DNA from: Candidatus Gastranaerophilales bacterium
Lineage (GTDB): Bacteria > Cyanobacteriota > Vampirovibrionia > Gastranaerophilales > Gastranaerophilaceae
Direction of reading: 5' to 3'
Length of the DNA: 64,000 nucleotides
Assembly: GCA_028693235.1 (NCBI GenBank)
Contig: JAQUVW010000004.1
Coordinates: 1-64,000, forward strand
Made by a program: the position numbers and the translations under genes. Shown in pieces: positions 1 to 7,577 of the stretch (within the stretch, counting starts at the first letter, position 1; the number at the start of each line of letters is the position of its first letter). A model generated the notes under the pieces. That model was not told the DNA's origin. It saw nothing but the letters and a program-made list of their open reading frames with translations, and did no database searches.

Positions 1-232
1 ACATATTTATCAATAAAGTTTCTAATTTTTTTTTAATATTATCATTATTAATATCTAAAATATTTTGTTTTATTTCACTTATCAAAAAATCCTTATTATC
101 AAATAAAATAATCCCTCTTGATTGAATAGTTCTAAATAATAATATTATTTGATTTAATTTTAATTTTTGTTCAAGATCTTTTAATTCATCAAAATTAAAT
201 ATTGTAGGAGCTAATACACATGGAATTAACAT
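1..232 (-). CDS. Hypothetical protein, partner of DUF3696 ATPase (partial)
   Basis: An open frame begins at the ATG at 230-232 and runs off the left edge, giving 77 visible residues (starts MLIPCVLAPTIFNFDEL). The start overlaps the stop of the upstream ATPase gene by one base (TAATG), so the two are almost certainly translationally coupled and work together. The visible part is rich in Leu, Ile, Asn and Lys and shows no motif I recognise. ATPases of this kind in defence islands are often followed by a nuclease or an effector gene, but nothing visible here proves that role. Confidence 0.6.
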   Translation of the reverse strand, partial: MLIPCVLAPTIFNFDELKDLEQKLKLNQIILLFRTIQSRGIILFDNKDFLISEIKQNILDINNDNIKKKLETLLINM

Positions 233-1923
233 TATCCAAAAATCTCCTCAAAACTTTCTTCAAAAAAGCCGTTTGGCCATTTATCAATAAAATTACCATT
301 TTCATCAAGTTCTAGACTTAAGCAGGTAGCTCCAGTAGTATCTTTATCAACATATATAACAGATACATCTTCTGATGTTATGATTTTTTTTCTAATTAAT
401 TTTTGTAACCTTAAAATAATGTTTTCACTGTGTGTTTCTATAATAAAGTTATTATTGTATGGCTCTTTTATACATTCCGCAAACAAGGTTCCTAATTCAG
501 CTTGTAATTTAGGGTGAATATGAATTTCAGGCTGTTCAATAATAATAGTTTCATTTTTAGAAAGCATACTTTGTACTAAAATTGGCAATATTTGACTAAC
601 TCCGAAACCAATATCATTCAAAGAAACTGTTATTCCAGAATCTTTTTCTTTTAGCAAAAATAAGTAAATATCTTCATTGGGTATTTTTCGAGGGACTAAA
701 GTATATCCAATATTTAAAGCCTCTAATTGTTTATTTATTTTATTTTTGAAAGTAATATTATGAGCTATTATATCTATTGTATTTTTACCAGATTTACCCA
801 CATAATTTTTTGTACCTGGGTTTGATAAATAGTATCTTTCTGGATTATCCCTTAACGCTCCAAGATATTTCATATTCGTAAGATATTGTTGCATTAAACG
901 ACAACTGAGGTACAACATATCAGAAATTTCTTGATTTAAATTTAAATTTAAATCAAATTCATTTTCATAATAAACAGGTCTTAATCTTGTTCTAAATAAT
1001 GTATTTAATATGCCATCTTCGTTTTCTGAACTATTATATTCATCAAAAAATAATAAATTAACAAATAAAAACAGATTTGTTTCATAATATTTATTAAATA
1101 TATTTTTAAATTTATTTTTGCATTCTACATTATCAGATAAAAATTCATCAATCTCTGTATATATTTCTAGTTTTTTCTTCAAAACATCTAAATGGTCACC
1201 AAACAAATCCATTTGACTAGAATTTTTTTGACTTTGTTTTTTAATGTTATTTTTCACTGAGATAATATTGTCTTTAACTTTGTCAATAATTTTATTTTTT
1301 TTAATTTTTTCTTCTGCCGATTTCCAGAAAGCCTTAAAATAATCACTTTCCCAGTTTATATAATCGAGTACAAATATACTGTTTAAATCAGACTCTTTTT
1401 TTAATGCTTGTAAAGAACGAATTCTTATTTTTTTAAAGTTTTGTGACTCTAATTTTTTTGAACTTTTTTTGAATTTTAAAAAAGGTTCTGTTAAATTATT
1501 TAAATATAATTTAATTTCAGATAAAACGCCATTTTTGATATCATTATAACTATAAACATACTCAATAGATAAATAATTTATATTTTTTATTCTATTATAT
1601 CTATAATTAGGCAACCTTATAAACTTATTTTTTTCATTTGTAGATGATATATCAAAATTAAATTTAATTGAAAAATCTTTAGTTAAATCTTGTTTATTTA
1701 TAAAATCCTTATAATTACCTACATCAACAAAGTGTCCCTTTGTTGTTAAATTTGAATTTATATTCGTAGTATCTTCCAAAGACTGTTTCATTAATAATAA
1801 AGATTTTAATATAGAACTTTTTCCAACTGAATTTGCTCCATATACAAGAGTTATTGGTTTTATGGGGATGTTTTGAATATCTTCAAAACTTCTAAAATTA
1901 CTTAAACATATATTTTTAATCAT
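232..1923 (-). CDS. AAA family ATPase, DUF3696 type
   Basis: About 563 residues from the ATG at 1921-1923, which opens MIKNICLSNFRSF as is typical of OLD/RecF-like ATPases. An upstream-extended frame has no plausible start signal, whereas AAGAGG precedes this ATG. Walker A is GANSVGKSS near residue 30. The C-terminal part carries a signature-like stretch (NDIGFGVSQILP), a Walker B-like segment (IIIEQPEIHIHP) and a switch His (IIETHSE). The end (FIDKWPNGFFEESFEE) is characteristic of the DUF3696 C-terminus. The middle is a charged, helix-rich insertion. It is the first gene of an operon with the partner at 1-232. Genes of this class are common in anti-phage islands, so an anti-phage role is inferred from family and context. 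Confidence 0.8.
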   Translation of the reverse strand: MIKNICLSNFRSFEDIQNIPIKPITLVYGANSVGKSSILKSLLLMKQSLEDTTNINSNLTTKGHFVDVGNYKDFINKQDLTKDFSIKFNFDISSTNEKNKFIRLPNYRYNRIKNINYLSIEYVYSYNDIKNGVLSEIKLYLNNLTEPFLKFKKSSKKLESQNFKKIRIRSLQALKKESDLNSIFVLDYINWESDYFKAFWKSAEEKIKKNKIIDKVKDNIISVKNNIKKQSQKNSSQMDLFGDHLDVLKKKLEIYTEIDEFLSDNVECKNKFKNIFNKYYETNLFLFVNLLFFDEYNSSENEDGILNTLFRTRLRPVYYENEFDLNLNLNQEISDMLYLSCRLMQQYLTNMKYLGALRDNPERYYLSNPGTKNYVGKSGKNTIDIIAHNITFKNKINKQLEALNIGYTLVPRKIPNEDIYLFLLKEKDSGITVSLNDIGFGVSQILPILVQSMLSKNETIIIEQPEIHIHPKLQAELGTLFAECIKEPYNNNFIIETHSENIILRLQKLIRKKIITSEDVSVIYVDKDTTGATCLSLELDENGNFIDKWPNGFFEESFEEIFG

Positions 1924-1944
1924 GATTAACCTCTTTTGATTATT

Positions 1945-1958
1945 ATTATAATACAAAA
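1945..1958 (-). promoter_or_regulatory. Promoter -10-like element of the DUF3696 ATPase operon
   Basis: On the minus strand this reads TTTTGTATTATAAT, with a consensus -10 box (TATAAT) 22 bases before the ATG. It matches 12 of 14 bases of the element found in front of both divergent operons at 11.5 kb. No convincing -35 box was found. Confidence 0.45.
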
Positions 1959-2041
1959 ATTTGACATATTTATGAACACACCCCAACACATTTCCGACTA
2001 AAAGAGTTCCATTCATTCTCGTTTCGAGTGATGTATGGAGT

Positions 2042-4138
2042 ATGAATATTAATAATGAAATCTTAAAGACCTTTGATACCACTAATGTTTGGCTTAGTGT
2101 AGATATTATTGCTAAATTAAAAAATATCTCAAGCCGGGCTGTTAGGTTAGCTTTGAAAAAAGAAAATCAAAGCTCTCAAAATCGATACGTTTATCAAACA
2201 GAAAAAGTTAGAGGTGGAAAATCGTATAAAATACTTTTATCAAGCATTGAAGAAGAATTACAAATTAAATATATAAAAAAATATTATGCTGAGCTTAAAT
2301 TCACAAATGATGTGATTAAACTCGAAACGCTTCCGATTAAAAAAGAAAAAATCATTTCAGAGAAACAAAAAAATCTTGCTTTATCTAAATATGATTTGGT
2401 TAAATCGTGGGAACGATATAGGGAGGAACAAAAAGCCTTAAAAATATCAAATAGAACTTCAGACAAAGTATTTTTGGGAAATTATAATACTGGCTTACTT
2501 TATCCCGATATTTATAAAACACTCAATCACGTTGGGATTGGTGCAATTTATCGTTGGAAAGCCACAATAGATAAAACAAAAGATTGGACTTCATTAGTTG
2601 GAAATTACAAATATTCTTCAAGTGGAACTTATCGTACTAAATTATCAGAACAAGAAATTTCAATCTTTTTAAAAATATTACTTTCACCAAATCGCTTTTC
2701 CATCGGAAAGGCGATTTCTTTAACTAAGCATATTTTAAAAGAAAAAGGAGTTGAAAATCCGCCAAATGACATAACCTTTAAACGATATGCTGATTGGTAT
2801 AAAGCAAATAATTTTGATAAATGGACACTTGCACGTGACGGGTTTAAAGCCTTAAAAGATAAAGTTGAACCATATATTTTAAGAGATGTTAGTATGCTTG
2901 AAGTCGGACAAGTTCTGATTGCTGACGGTCATACTTTAAACTTCCAAGTAATAAATCCATTTACAGGAAGACCAACTCGTGCAACCTTAATAGGCTTTTT
3001 GGATTGGAAGTCTGGCGGGCTTGTAGGTTATGACATTATGCTTGAAGAGTGCAATCAAAGTATCATGTCGGCTCTACGAAATGCAATTTTAACGATGAAC
3101 CACATTCCCGACTATGTTTATCAAGATAACGGCAGGGCCTTCAAAAGCAAATTCTTTAACGGGGATAAAAAGTTTGAAGAACTTGGGTTTACAGGAATTT
3201 ATGAGAAACTCGGGATAAAACCTGTGTTTGCAACACCTTATAATGCAAGGGCAAAAGTGATAGAACGATTTTTTCTTGAATTTCAAGAGAGTTTTGAAAA
3301 ACTGATTCCAAGCTATATAGGTACAAGTATTGAGAATAAACCTGCGTATATGAATAGGAATGAGAAGCTACATAAACAAATACACCAAGAAAAAGCAAAT
3401 TTTATTCCGACTATTGAGCAAGCATTGAAACTTGTTGAAGAGTGGTTGAAATTTAGACATTCACAACCTTGTCCTAATAACAGGACAAAATCAATTCAAG
3501 AAATGTTGGACACAATTCCTAAACAAAATATTGATGAAAATATTCTTGATGATTTGATGATGGCACAAGAAGTAAAACATATTGGCAGAAACGGAATAAG
3601 GTTCTTAAAAGCTGATTACTTTAATGACGAACTTTACGGAATCAGAGGGAAAGCCATTGTTAAATACAATTTAAACGATTTATCCTACATCAAAGTTTAT
3701 TCACTAAAAGGCGAGTTTTTATGCAGAGCGGATAGAGTTACAGGTACTCATCCGCTTGCAAGTCAAATGGGAGATATTAAAGACATTGAAGATTATAAGC
3801 AAAAAGTCAGAAAACAAGGTCAGCTAAGAAAACGTACAATTGATGCCGTTAAAGAACATTTTAAACTTGAAGACGTTGAGTTGATTAAGGCAGAACTTAT
3901 TCAAAATGAGATTGAAAAACAAGAACAAATTGTTGAAATTAAGCCAATTGAGACAAAAAAAGAAATTAAAGAAAAGCCTCAAGAAAATTATGTTCAAAAT
4001 AGAAAGCGACCTTTGTTTAAAGAAAACTACGAACGCTACGAATGGCATATGAAAAACGGCTGCATCGGTAATGAAGACCGTCAATGGCTGAGTGATTACA
4101 TAAAATCAGAGGAGTATAAAACAATATATGAAGAATGA
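2042..4138 (+). CDS. Mu-type DDE transposase (MuA-like)
   Basis: 698 residues. Residues 1-80 look like the Mu-type HTH domain (WLSVDIIAKLKNISSRAVRLALKK, then a YKILLSS segment). The RNase H-like core follows, with candidate catalytic Asp295 (LIADGH), Asp362 (YQDNGRAF) and Glu408 (AKVIERFF). This matches the DDE spacing of MuA. The remainder is a Mu transposase C-terminal region ending in a charged tail, where MuA binds MuB. The next gene overlaps its end by 11 bases. It catalyses strand transfer of the element's ends into target DNA. All three acidic residues are present, so the enzyme could be active. Confidence 0.9.
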   Translation: MNINNEILKTFDTTNVWLSVDIIAKLKNISSRAVRLALKKENQSSQNRYVYQTEKVRGGKSYKILLSSIEEELQIKYIKKYYAELKFTNDVIKLETLPIKKEKIISEKQKNLALSKYDLVKSWERYREEQKALKISNRTSDKVFLGNYNTGLLYPDIYKTLNHVGIGAIYRWKATIDKTKDWTSLVGNYKYSSSGTYRTKLSEQEISIFLKILLSPNRFSIGKAISLTKHILKEKGVENPPNDITFKRYADWYKANNFDKWTLARDGFKALKDKVEPYILRDVSMLEVGQVLIADGHTLNFQVINPFTGRPTRATLIGFLDWKSGGLVGYDIMLEECNQSIMSALRNAILTMNHIPDYVYQDNGRAFKSKFFNGDKKFEELGFTGIYEKLGIKPVFATPYNARAKVIERFFLEFQESFEKLIPSYIGTSIENKPAYMNRNEKLHKQIHQEKANFIPTIEQALKLVEEWLKFRHSQPCPNNRTKSIQEMLDTIPKQNIDENILDDLMMAQEVKHIGRNGIRFLKADYFNDELYGIRGKAIVKYNLNDLSYIKVYSLKGEFLCRADRVTGTHPLASQMGDIKDIEDYKQKVRKQGQLRKRTIDAVKEHFKLEDVELIKAELIQNEIEKQEQIVEIKPIETKKEIKEKPQENYVQNRKRPLFKENYERYEWHMKNGCIGNEDRQWLSDYIKSEEYKTIYEE

Positions 4139-4817
4139 ATTTATTAAAACAAAAAATGTGAAACGATTTATTTCACTTATGGACAATTTACAAAAAGCAC
4201 CGCCGAGTATTTCAAAAATGGCACTTGTATATGGAGAATTCGGGCTTGGCAAATCTCAAACAATAATGTGGTGGGTAACAAATAACGATGCGATTTACGT
4301 CCGCTGTAATCACAAAATTTCAACAAGGTGGCTTCTGACAGAAATTGTCAAAGAGTTAGACGAAGAGCCTTGTTATTGCTCACAAAATTTATTTAGGCAG
4401 ATTGAGGAAAAACTGAAATACAATCCAAAAGTAATCGTGGTTGATGAGATTGATTATCTTTTTACAAACACGCATACGATTGAAACCTTAAGAGATATCC
4501 ACGATAAACTCGGAGTTCCGATATTACTTGTAGGTATGGGTTTAGCTGATAAGAAACTTCAAAAATACGGACATATCAATGACAGAATTTTTGCAAAGCT
4601 AAAGTTTGAAAAAATATGTAAAGACGATTTTAAAGAAATTATAGAAACCTTGTCTGAGGTCAAGTTTACAGCTGATGCCATAAAATATGTAACGATGCGA
4701 AATTTACAATTCCGACAATTGGTAAAAATAATTAGTAAGGCAGAATCACTTGCAAAAACTAACAAATTAAGCGAAATAACGGATGAAATAATTAAGGAGA
4801 TAATTAGTGAAGAATAA
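4128..4817 (+). CDS. MuB/TnsC-like AAA+ transposition ATPase
   Basis: 229 residues, overlapping the transposase gene by 11 bases. Walker A is GEFGLGKS at residues 36-43 and Walker B is VIVVDEID at about 102-109. A sensor-type segment (PILLVGMG) and a small C-terminal helical domain (NLQFRQLVKIISKAE) follow. Length and layout fit MuB/TniB-type ATPases, which coat target DNA, recruit the transposase and give target immunity. It lacks the longer N-terminal HTH domain of Mu MuB. The pairing with a MuA-like gene makes the assignment firm. Confidence 0.88.
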   Translation: MKNEFIKTKNVKRFISLMDNLQKAPPSISKMALVYGEFGLGKSQTIMWWVTNNDAIYVRCNHKISTRWLLTEIVKELDEEPCYCSQNLFRQIEEKLKYNPKVIVVDEIDYLFTNTHTIETLRDIHDKLGVPILLVGMGLADKKLQKYGHINDRIFAKLKFEKICKDDFKEIIETLSEVKFTADAIKYVTMRNLQFRQLVKIISKAESLAKTNKLSEITDEIIKEIISEE

Positions 4818-5475
4818 ATTACTTAAACTTTGCAAACGCTTAAATAAAGTAGCTATTGAGGAAATCACTCCAATATTACAGGCGACACGAGGCGAAATTT
4901 GCCCCGTTTTAGAGGAGCTGGTTATAGAAGGACGTCTTAATTTGAGAGAAGACGGTGTTTATTTCTACAAAGAAAAACAAACCAAAAAGCAGGAATTACC
5001 ATTGTTTTTTGAATTCAGAACAAAAGAAGAATTGGATTTAATAATAAGGTGTTTTTGTGCTGATTTACCTTGTACTAAGACAGCTCAAATATTAGACTTA
5101 AGTAATGGTATAATTGAAAAATTTAATCAGTTTTTTAGAAAACAAATTTATGAAAATCAATTTGCAGAATTGAGCAATTTATATTTTTTGCAGCCTCAAA
5201 CTCCAAGAATAAGGAAGTTTTTCGATATACCTGTGTATTTTTACTTTTACGATAACAGAACTTTTGTATCGGGAGAAGCTTTAAAGACAAATTTAACACC
5301 AAAAACATTAGCAAAAAGTGAAGACTTAAAGTTTCGAAAAACATATTTGAAATTAACAAGAAGAATAAATCATCATAGTATGATAAGTTTTCTATCTTAT
5401 TACATTGCCGAAGAAATTTGGAGGATTGATAAAGATTTTGAAGAATTATATGAAAATATTAATCGTCTTCATTAA
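4807..5475 (+). CDS. Third gene of the Mu-like unit, winged-helix protein of unknown function
   Basis: 222 residues from a GTG at 4807 that overlaps the end of the MuB-like gene by 11 bases, so it belongs to the same transcript. Residues 1-55 look like a winged-helix domain (IEEITPILQATRGEICPVLEELVIEGRL, then a beta wing ending GVYFYKE). A second HTH-like stretch follows (FCADLPCTKTAQILDLSNGIIEKFNQFF). This part and the C-terminus faintly resemble IS1595/ISXO2-type transposases. I see no intact DDE triad and no zinc-finger cysteine pattern of TniQ/TnsD. It may be a target-choice or regulatory subunit. Function is unknown. Confidence 0.6.
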   Translation: MKNKLLKLCKRLNKVAIEEITPILQATRGEICPVLEELVIEGRLNLREDGVYFYKEKQTKKQELPLFFEFRTKEELDLIIRCFCADLPCTKTAQILDLSNGIIEKFNQFFRKQIYENQFAELSNLYFLQPQTPRIRKFFDIPVYFYFYDNRTFVSGEALKTNLTPKTLAKSEDLKFRKTYLKLTRRINHHSMISFLSYYIAEEIWRIDKDFEELYENINRLH

Positions 5476-5507
5476 TTCAGCATAACATATCTGGGCAGAA
5501 GTCATTA

Positions 5508-5530
5508 TTTTTATGATATAATCATAAAAA
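5508..5530. promoter_or_regulatory. Palindromic operator over the -10 box of the Mrr gene
   Basis: TTTTTATGAT, three bases, then ATCATAAAAA: a perfect inverted repeat with 10-base arms. It contains TATAAT and ends just before an AGGAG ribosome-binding site; the ATG follows at 5542. The overlap of palindrome and -10 box suggests a repressor or autoregulatory site. Confidence 0.5.
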
Positions 5531-5541
5531 AGGAGTACGGA

Positions 5542-6414
5542 ATGGCTATACCTGATTTTCAAACTTTAATGTTACCAGTATTACAAAATCTAAATGATAA
5601 TAAAGAAAAAACTACTGTAGAACTGGCACAATTGCTTGCAGATCAAATACAACTTTCAGAAGAAGACCGTGTGCAACTTTATCCGCATAGTCATCAAAAA
5701 ATTTTTAAGGATAGAATTTCGTGGGCATTGTTATACTTATCTAAAGCAAATCTTGTAAATCGTCCTCAACGTGGATTTTATAAAATTTCAGAAATTGGTC
5801 AAAAAGTTTTGCGTTCAAATCCGGAAGTTATAAACAATAAATATTTAAAGCAATTTAATTTAGATGTTGTAAATCCTAAGAAAAAAGATAATCACGAAAT
5901 GACAGAATCCTCTCAAACTCCTGATGAAATGATAGCAAAGGCTCAAGAACTATATTCTAAAAATTTGCAAAGTGAACTTTTGTCAAAATTAAAAACAGTT
6001 GATCCGATAAGATTTGAGCAGATTGTGTTGGATTTAATGGAAAAAATGAATTACGGTATCGGGCAAATGACAAAAATAAGTCATGATGGCGGTATTGACG
6101 GAATTATAGATGAAGATGAATTGGGATTAGGAAAAATTTATCTTCAAGCTAAAAGATATTCAGACAATAAAGTTAATGAAAAAGAAATGCAAAATTTTGT
6201 CGGAGCACTTGGTTGCTCAACTGTTCGCAAGGGCGTTTTCATTACAACAAGTTTTTTTGATGAAAGAGCAAAAAGAAAAGCCGAATCAGTGCAAGGAAAA
6301 ATTTTACGTTTGATTGACGGACAAGAATTAACAAAATTAATGATTAAGCACAATGTTGGAGTCCAAACAAAAACTAAAATTGAAATCAAAAAACTTGATG
6401 AAGATTTTTTTTAG
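5542..6414 (+). CDS. mrr: Mrr-type restriction endonuclease (probable type IV)
   Basis: 290 residues. The N-terminal 95 residues form the Mrr winged-helix domain (FKDRISWALLYLSKANLVNRPQRGFYKIS). Residues 150-275 are the Mrr catalytic domain. It starts at the DPIRFEQIVLDLMEKMNYG helix and continues with the PD-(D/E)xK-type residues Asp in HDGGIDGII (about 182-190) and Gln-Ala-Lys (about 202-204, in YLQAKRY), then GVFITTSFF. Enzymes of this family cut DNA carrying foreign modification, mostly methylated bases. AGGAG lies 7 bases before the ATG. A Ymh-family gene follows after 23 bases in the same direction. It may be cargo of the Mu-like element. Confidence 0.92.
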   Translation: MAIPDFQTLMLPVLQNLNDNKEKTTVELAQLLADQIQLSEEDRVQLYPHSHQKIFKDRISWALLYLSKANLVNRPQRGFYKISEIGQKVLRSNPEVINNKYLKQFNLDVVNPKKKDNHEMTESSQTPDEMIAKAQELYSKNLQSELLSKLKTVDPIRFEQIVLDLMEKMNYGIGQMTKISHDGGIDGIIDEDELGLGKIYLQAKRYSDNKVNEKEMQNFVGALGCSTVRKGVFITTSFFDERAKRKAESVQGKILRLIDGQELTKLMIKHNVGVQTKTKIEIKKLDEDFF

Positions 6415-6437
6415 CGAAGAGGATTAAATACAAACCA

Positions 6438-7088
6438 ATGAATAAGAAAGAATATTTAAAAGAAATTATAGATGATGCAAATTACATACTCAACAAATAT
6501 CAAGGGAGCTATATTGTAAATCCATTATCAGGACAACGAATTTTAAATGTAAGTAAATATGATTATGAAAAATGGATTACAAAGACAAATAAATTTTTGA
6601 AAAAATACAATTATACTGATTGCCAAGTTAATATTAACGGAAATGTTCCTTATAGCGAAGTGGTACTTACAAAATTGGCAATGATTACTGCTTTATATGA
6701 ATCTTTCGAATTAGATGATGATTGTATTAACAATTTAAACTTTTTGTCAGAAGATATTAAGAAGTTATATAAAGATGAACATTACTCTCAATCCGTTTTT
6801 GATGCTTTTAAATTTATTGAGGTTCAAGTTAAAAATAAAAGTGGCTTGAAAGATTTGTTTGGGGTTTCATTAATGAGACAAGCTTTTAGCAAACAAGATG
6901 GCCCTTTAAAAAATATAAATTTGCCGGACGGAGAACAAGTTGCACAAATGGAATTATTTGCAGGAGCAATAGGTTTTATAAAAAATCCGAAAAGCCATAA
7001 TATGATAAGTGTTTCTAAAGAAAAAGCAACTGAATTATTGCACTTGGCTAATTATTTACTCAGAATTCTTCAAGAAAATAATTTATAA
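6438..7088 (+). CDS. TIGR02391/Hypoth_Ymh family protein
   Basis: 216 residues. The C-terminal 110 residues carry the Ymh signature: HYSQSVFDAFKFIEVQVK, then GVSLMRQAF, LFAGAIGFIKNPKSHN and a closing LLHLANYLLRIL helix. The N-terminal part is variable and helical. The family is usually found on mobile or defence DNA; its biochemical role is not settled. The KNPKSH motif (182-187) recalls the R-x4-H motif of HEPN ribonucleases, but with Lys in place of Arg. A paralogue with RNPKAH sits at 26190-26894. Here it follows mrr by 23 bases and is probably co-transcribed. Confidence 0.82.
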   Translation: MNKKEYLKEIIDDANYILNKYQGSYIVNPLSGQRILNVSKYDYEKWITKTNKFLKKYNYTDCQVNINGNVPYSEVVLTKLAMITALYESFELDDDCINNLNFLSEDIKKLYKDEHYSQSVFDAFKFIEVQVKNKSGLKDLFGVSLMRQAFSKQDGPLKNINLPDGEQVAQMELFAGAIGFIKNPKSHNMISVSKEKATELLHLANYLLRILQENNL

Positions 7089-7174
7089 TTTTTCAATAAT
7101 CCGAATTGAATTGCAAAAACTGTTAAAGTTATATTTGATTCAAAAATAAGAATTCTAAAGTTTCACGAGTTCTT

Positions 7175-7369
7175 CTATTTTTTAGAATCATCATAATCCT
7201 CCAACGGCACAATATTATCAAGTTCGGTGTTGTACCGCTTCCCGTTTTTATCAACACAAGCAGCAAAATCGACAACGCCATCTGCAAATTTATTTTTCCA
7301 AATTTTGATTAATAATCCGATTTCTTTCGTTTTACTGTTAAAAATTTTTGTGCCGTAACATAAATCCAT
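7175..7369 (-). CDS. Small hypothetical protein
   Basis: 64 residues from the ATG at 7367-7369, which has AAAGGA about 9 bases upstream; a longer frame to 7426 lacks such a site. The product (begins MDLCYGTKIFNSKTKEIGLLI) looks like a small beta-rich fold with one short acidic tail. No family recognised. It is convergent with the Ymh gene and lies between it and the AlwI-like system. Confidence 0.5.
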   Translation of the reverse strand: MDLCYGTKIFNSKTKEIGLLIKIWKNKFADGVVDFAACVDKNGKRYNTELDNIVPLEDYDDSKK

Positions 7370-7577
7370 AGTAAAAATCCTTTCGTTTACAATCACATTA
7401 ATTGATTGCAAACGAAAGAAAATCAACTCTTTGTGTCAGAACAGAAACAAATGTCAGAAAGGGTTTTAAGCCAAGTTGCTATGCTAAAAGACAAACAATA
7501 CCTAACTTACTACAAAATGTAAAATTAAAACGAGTTAAAGAGGTTTTAAAACGATTCTGAAGACAGATTGTCATTAT

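Larger units (their letters stand above)
2042..5475 (+). mobile_element. Mu-like transposon core (MuA-, MuB-like and a third gene)
   Basis: Three overlapping, co-oriented genes encode a Mu-type DDE transposase, an AAA+ target-selection ATPase and a small winged-helix protein. The coordinates cover only the gene block, since exact ends cannot be fixed. A left end must lie between 1924 and 2041, because the ATPase gene on the left starts at 1923. A 17-base motif at 1992-2008 recurs inverted at 7425-7441 with 14 matches. If these are end-binding sites, the element would also carry the Mrr and Ymh genes as cargo. Confidence 0.65.

Noticed and set aside
2042-5475. CRISPR-associated or Tn7-like transposon
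   Set aside because: The third gene shows no TniQ zinc-finger pattern, there is no TnsA-like gene, and no CRISPR repeats or Cas genes occur in the window.
7151-7189. Terminator between the Ymh gene and the small minus-strand gene
   Set aside because: Only eight all-weak stem pairs with a 21-base loop; too weak to list as a feature.
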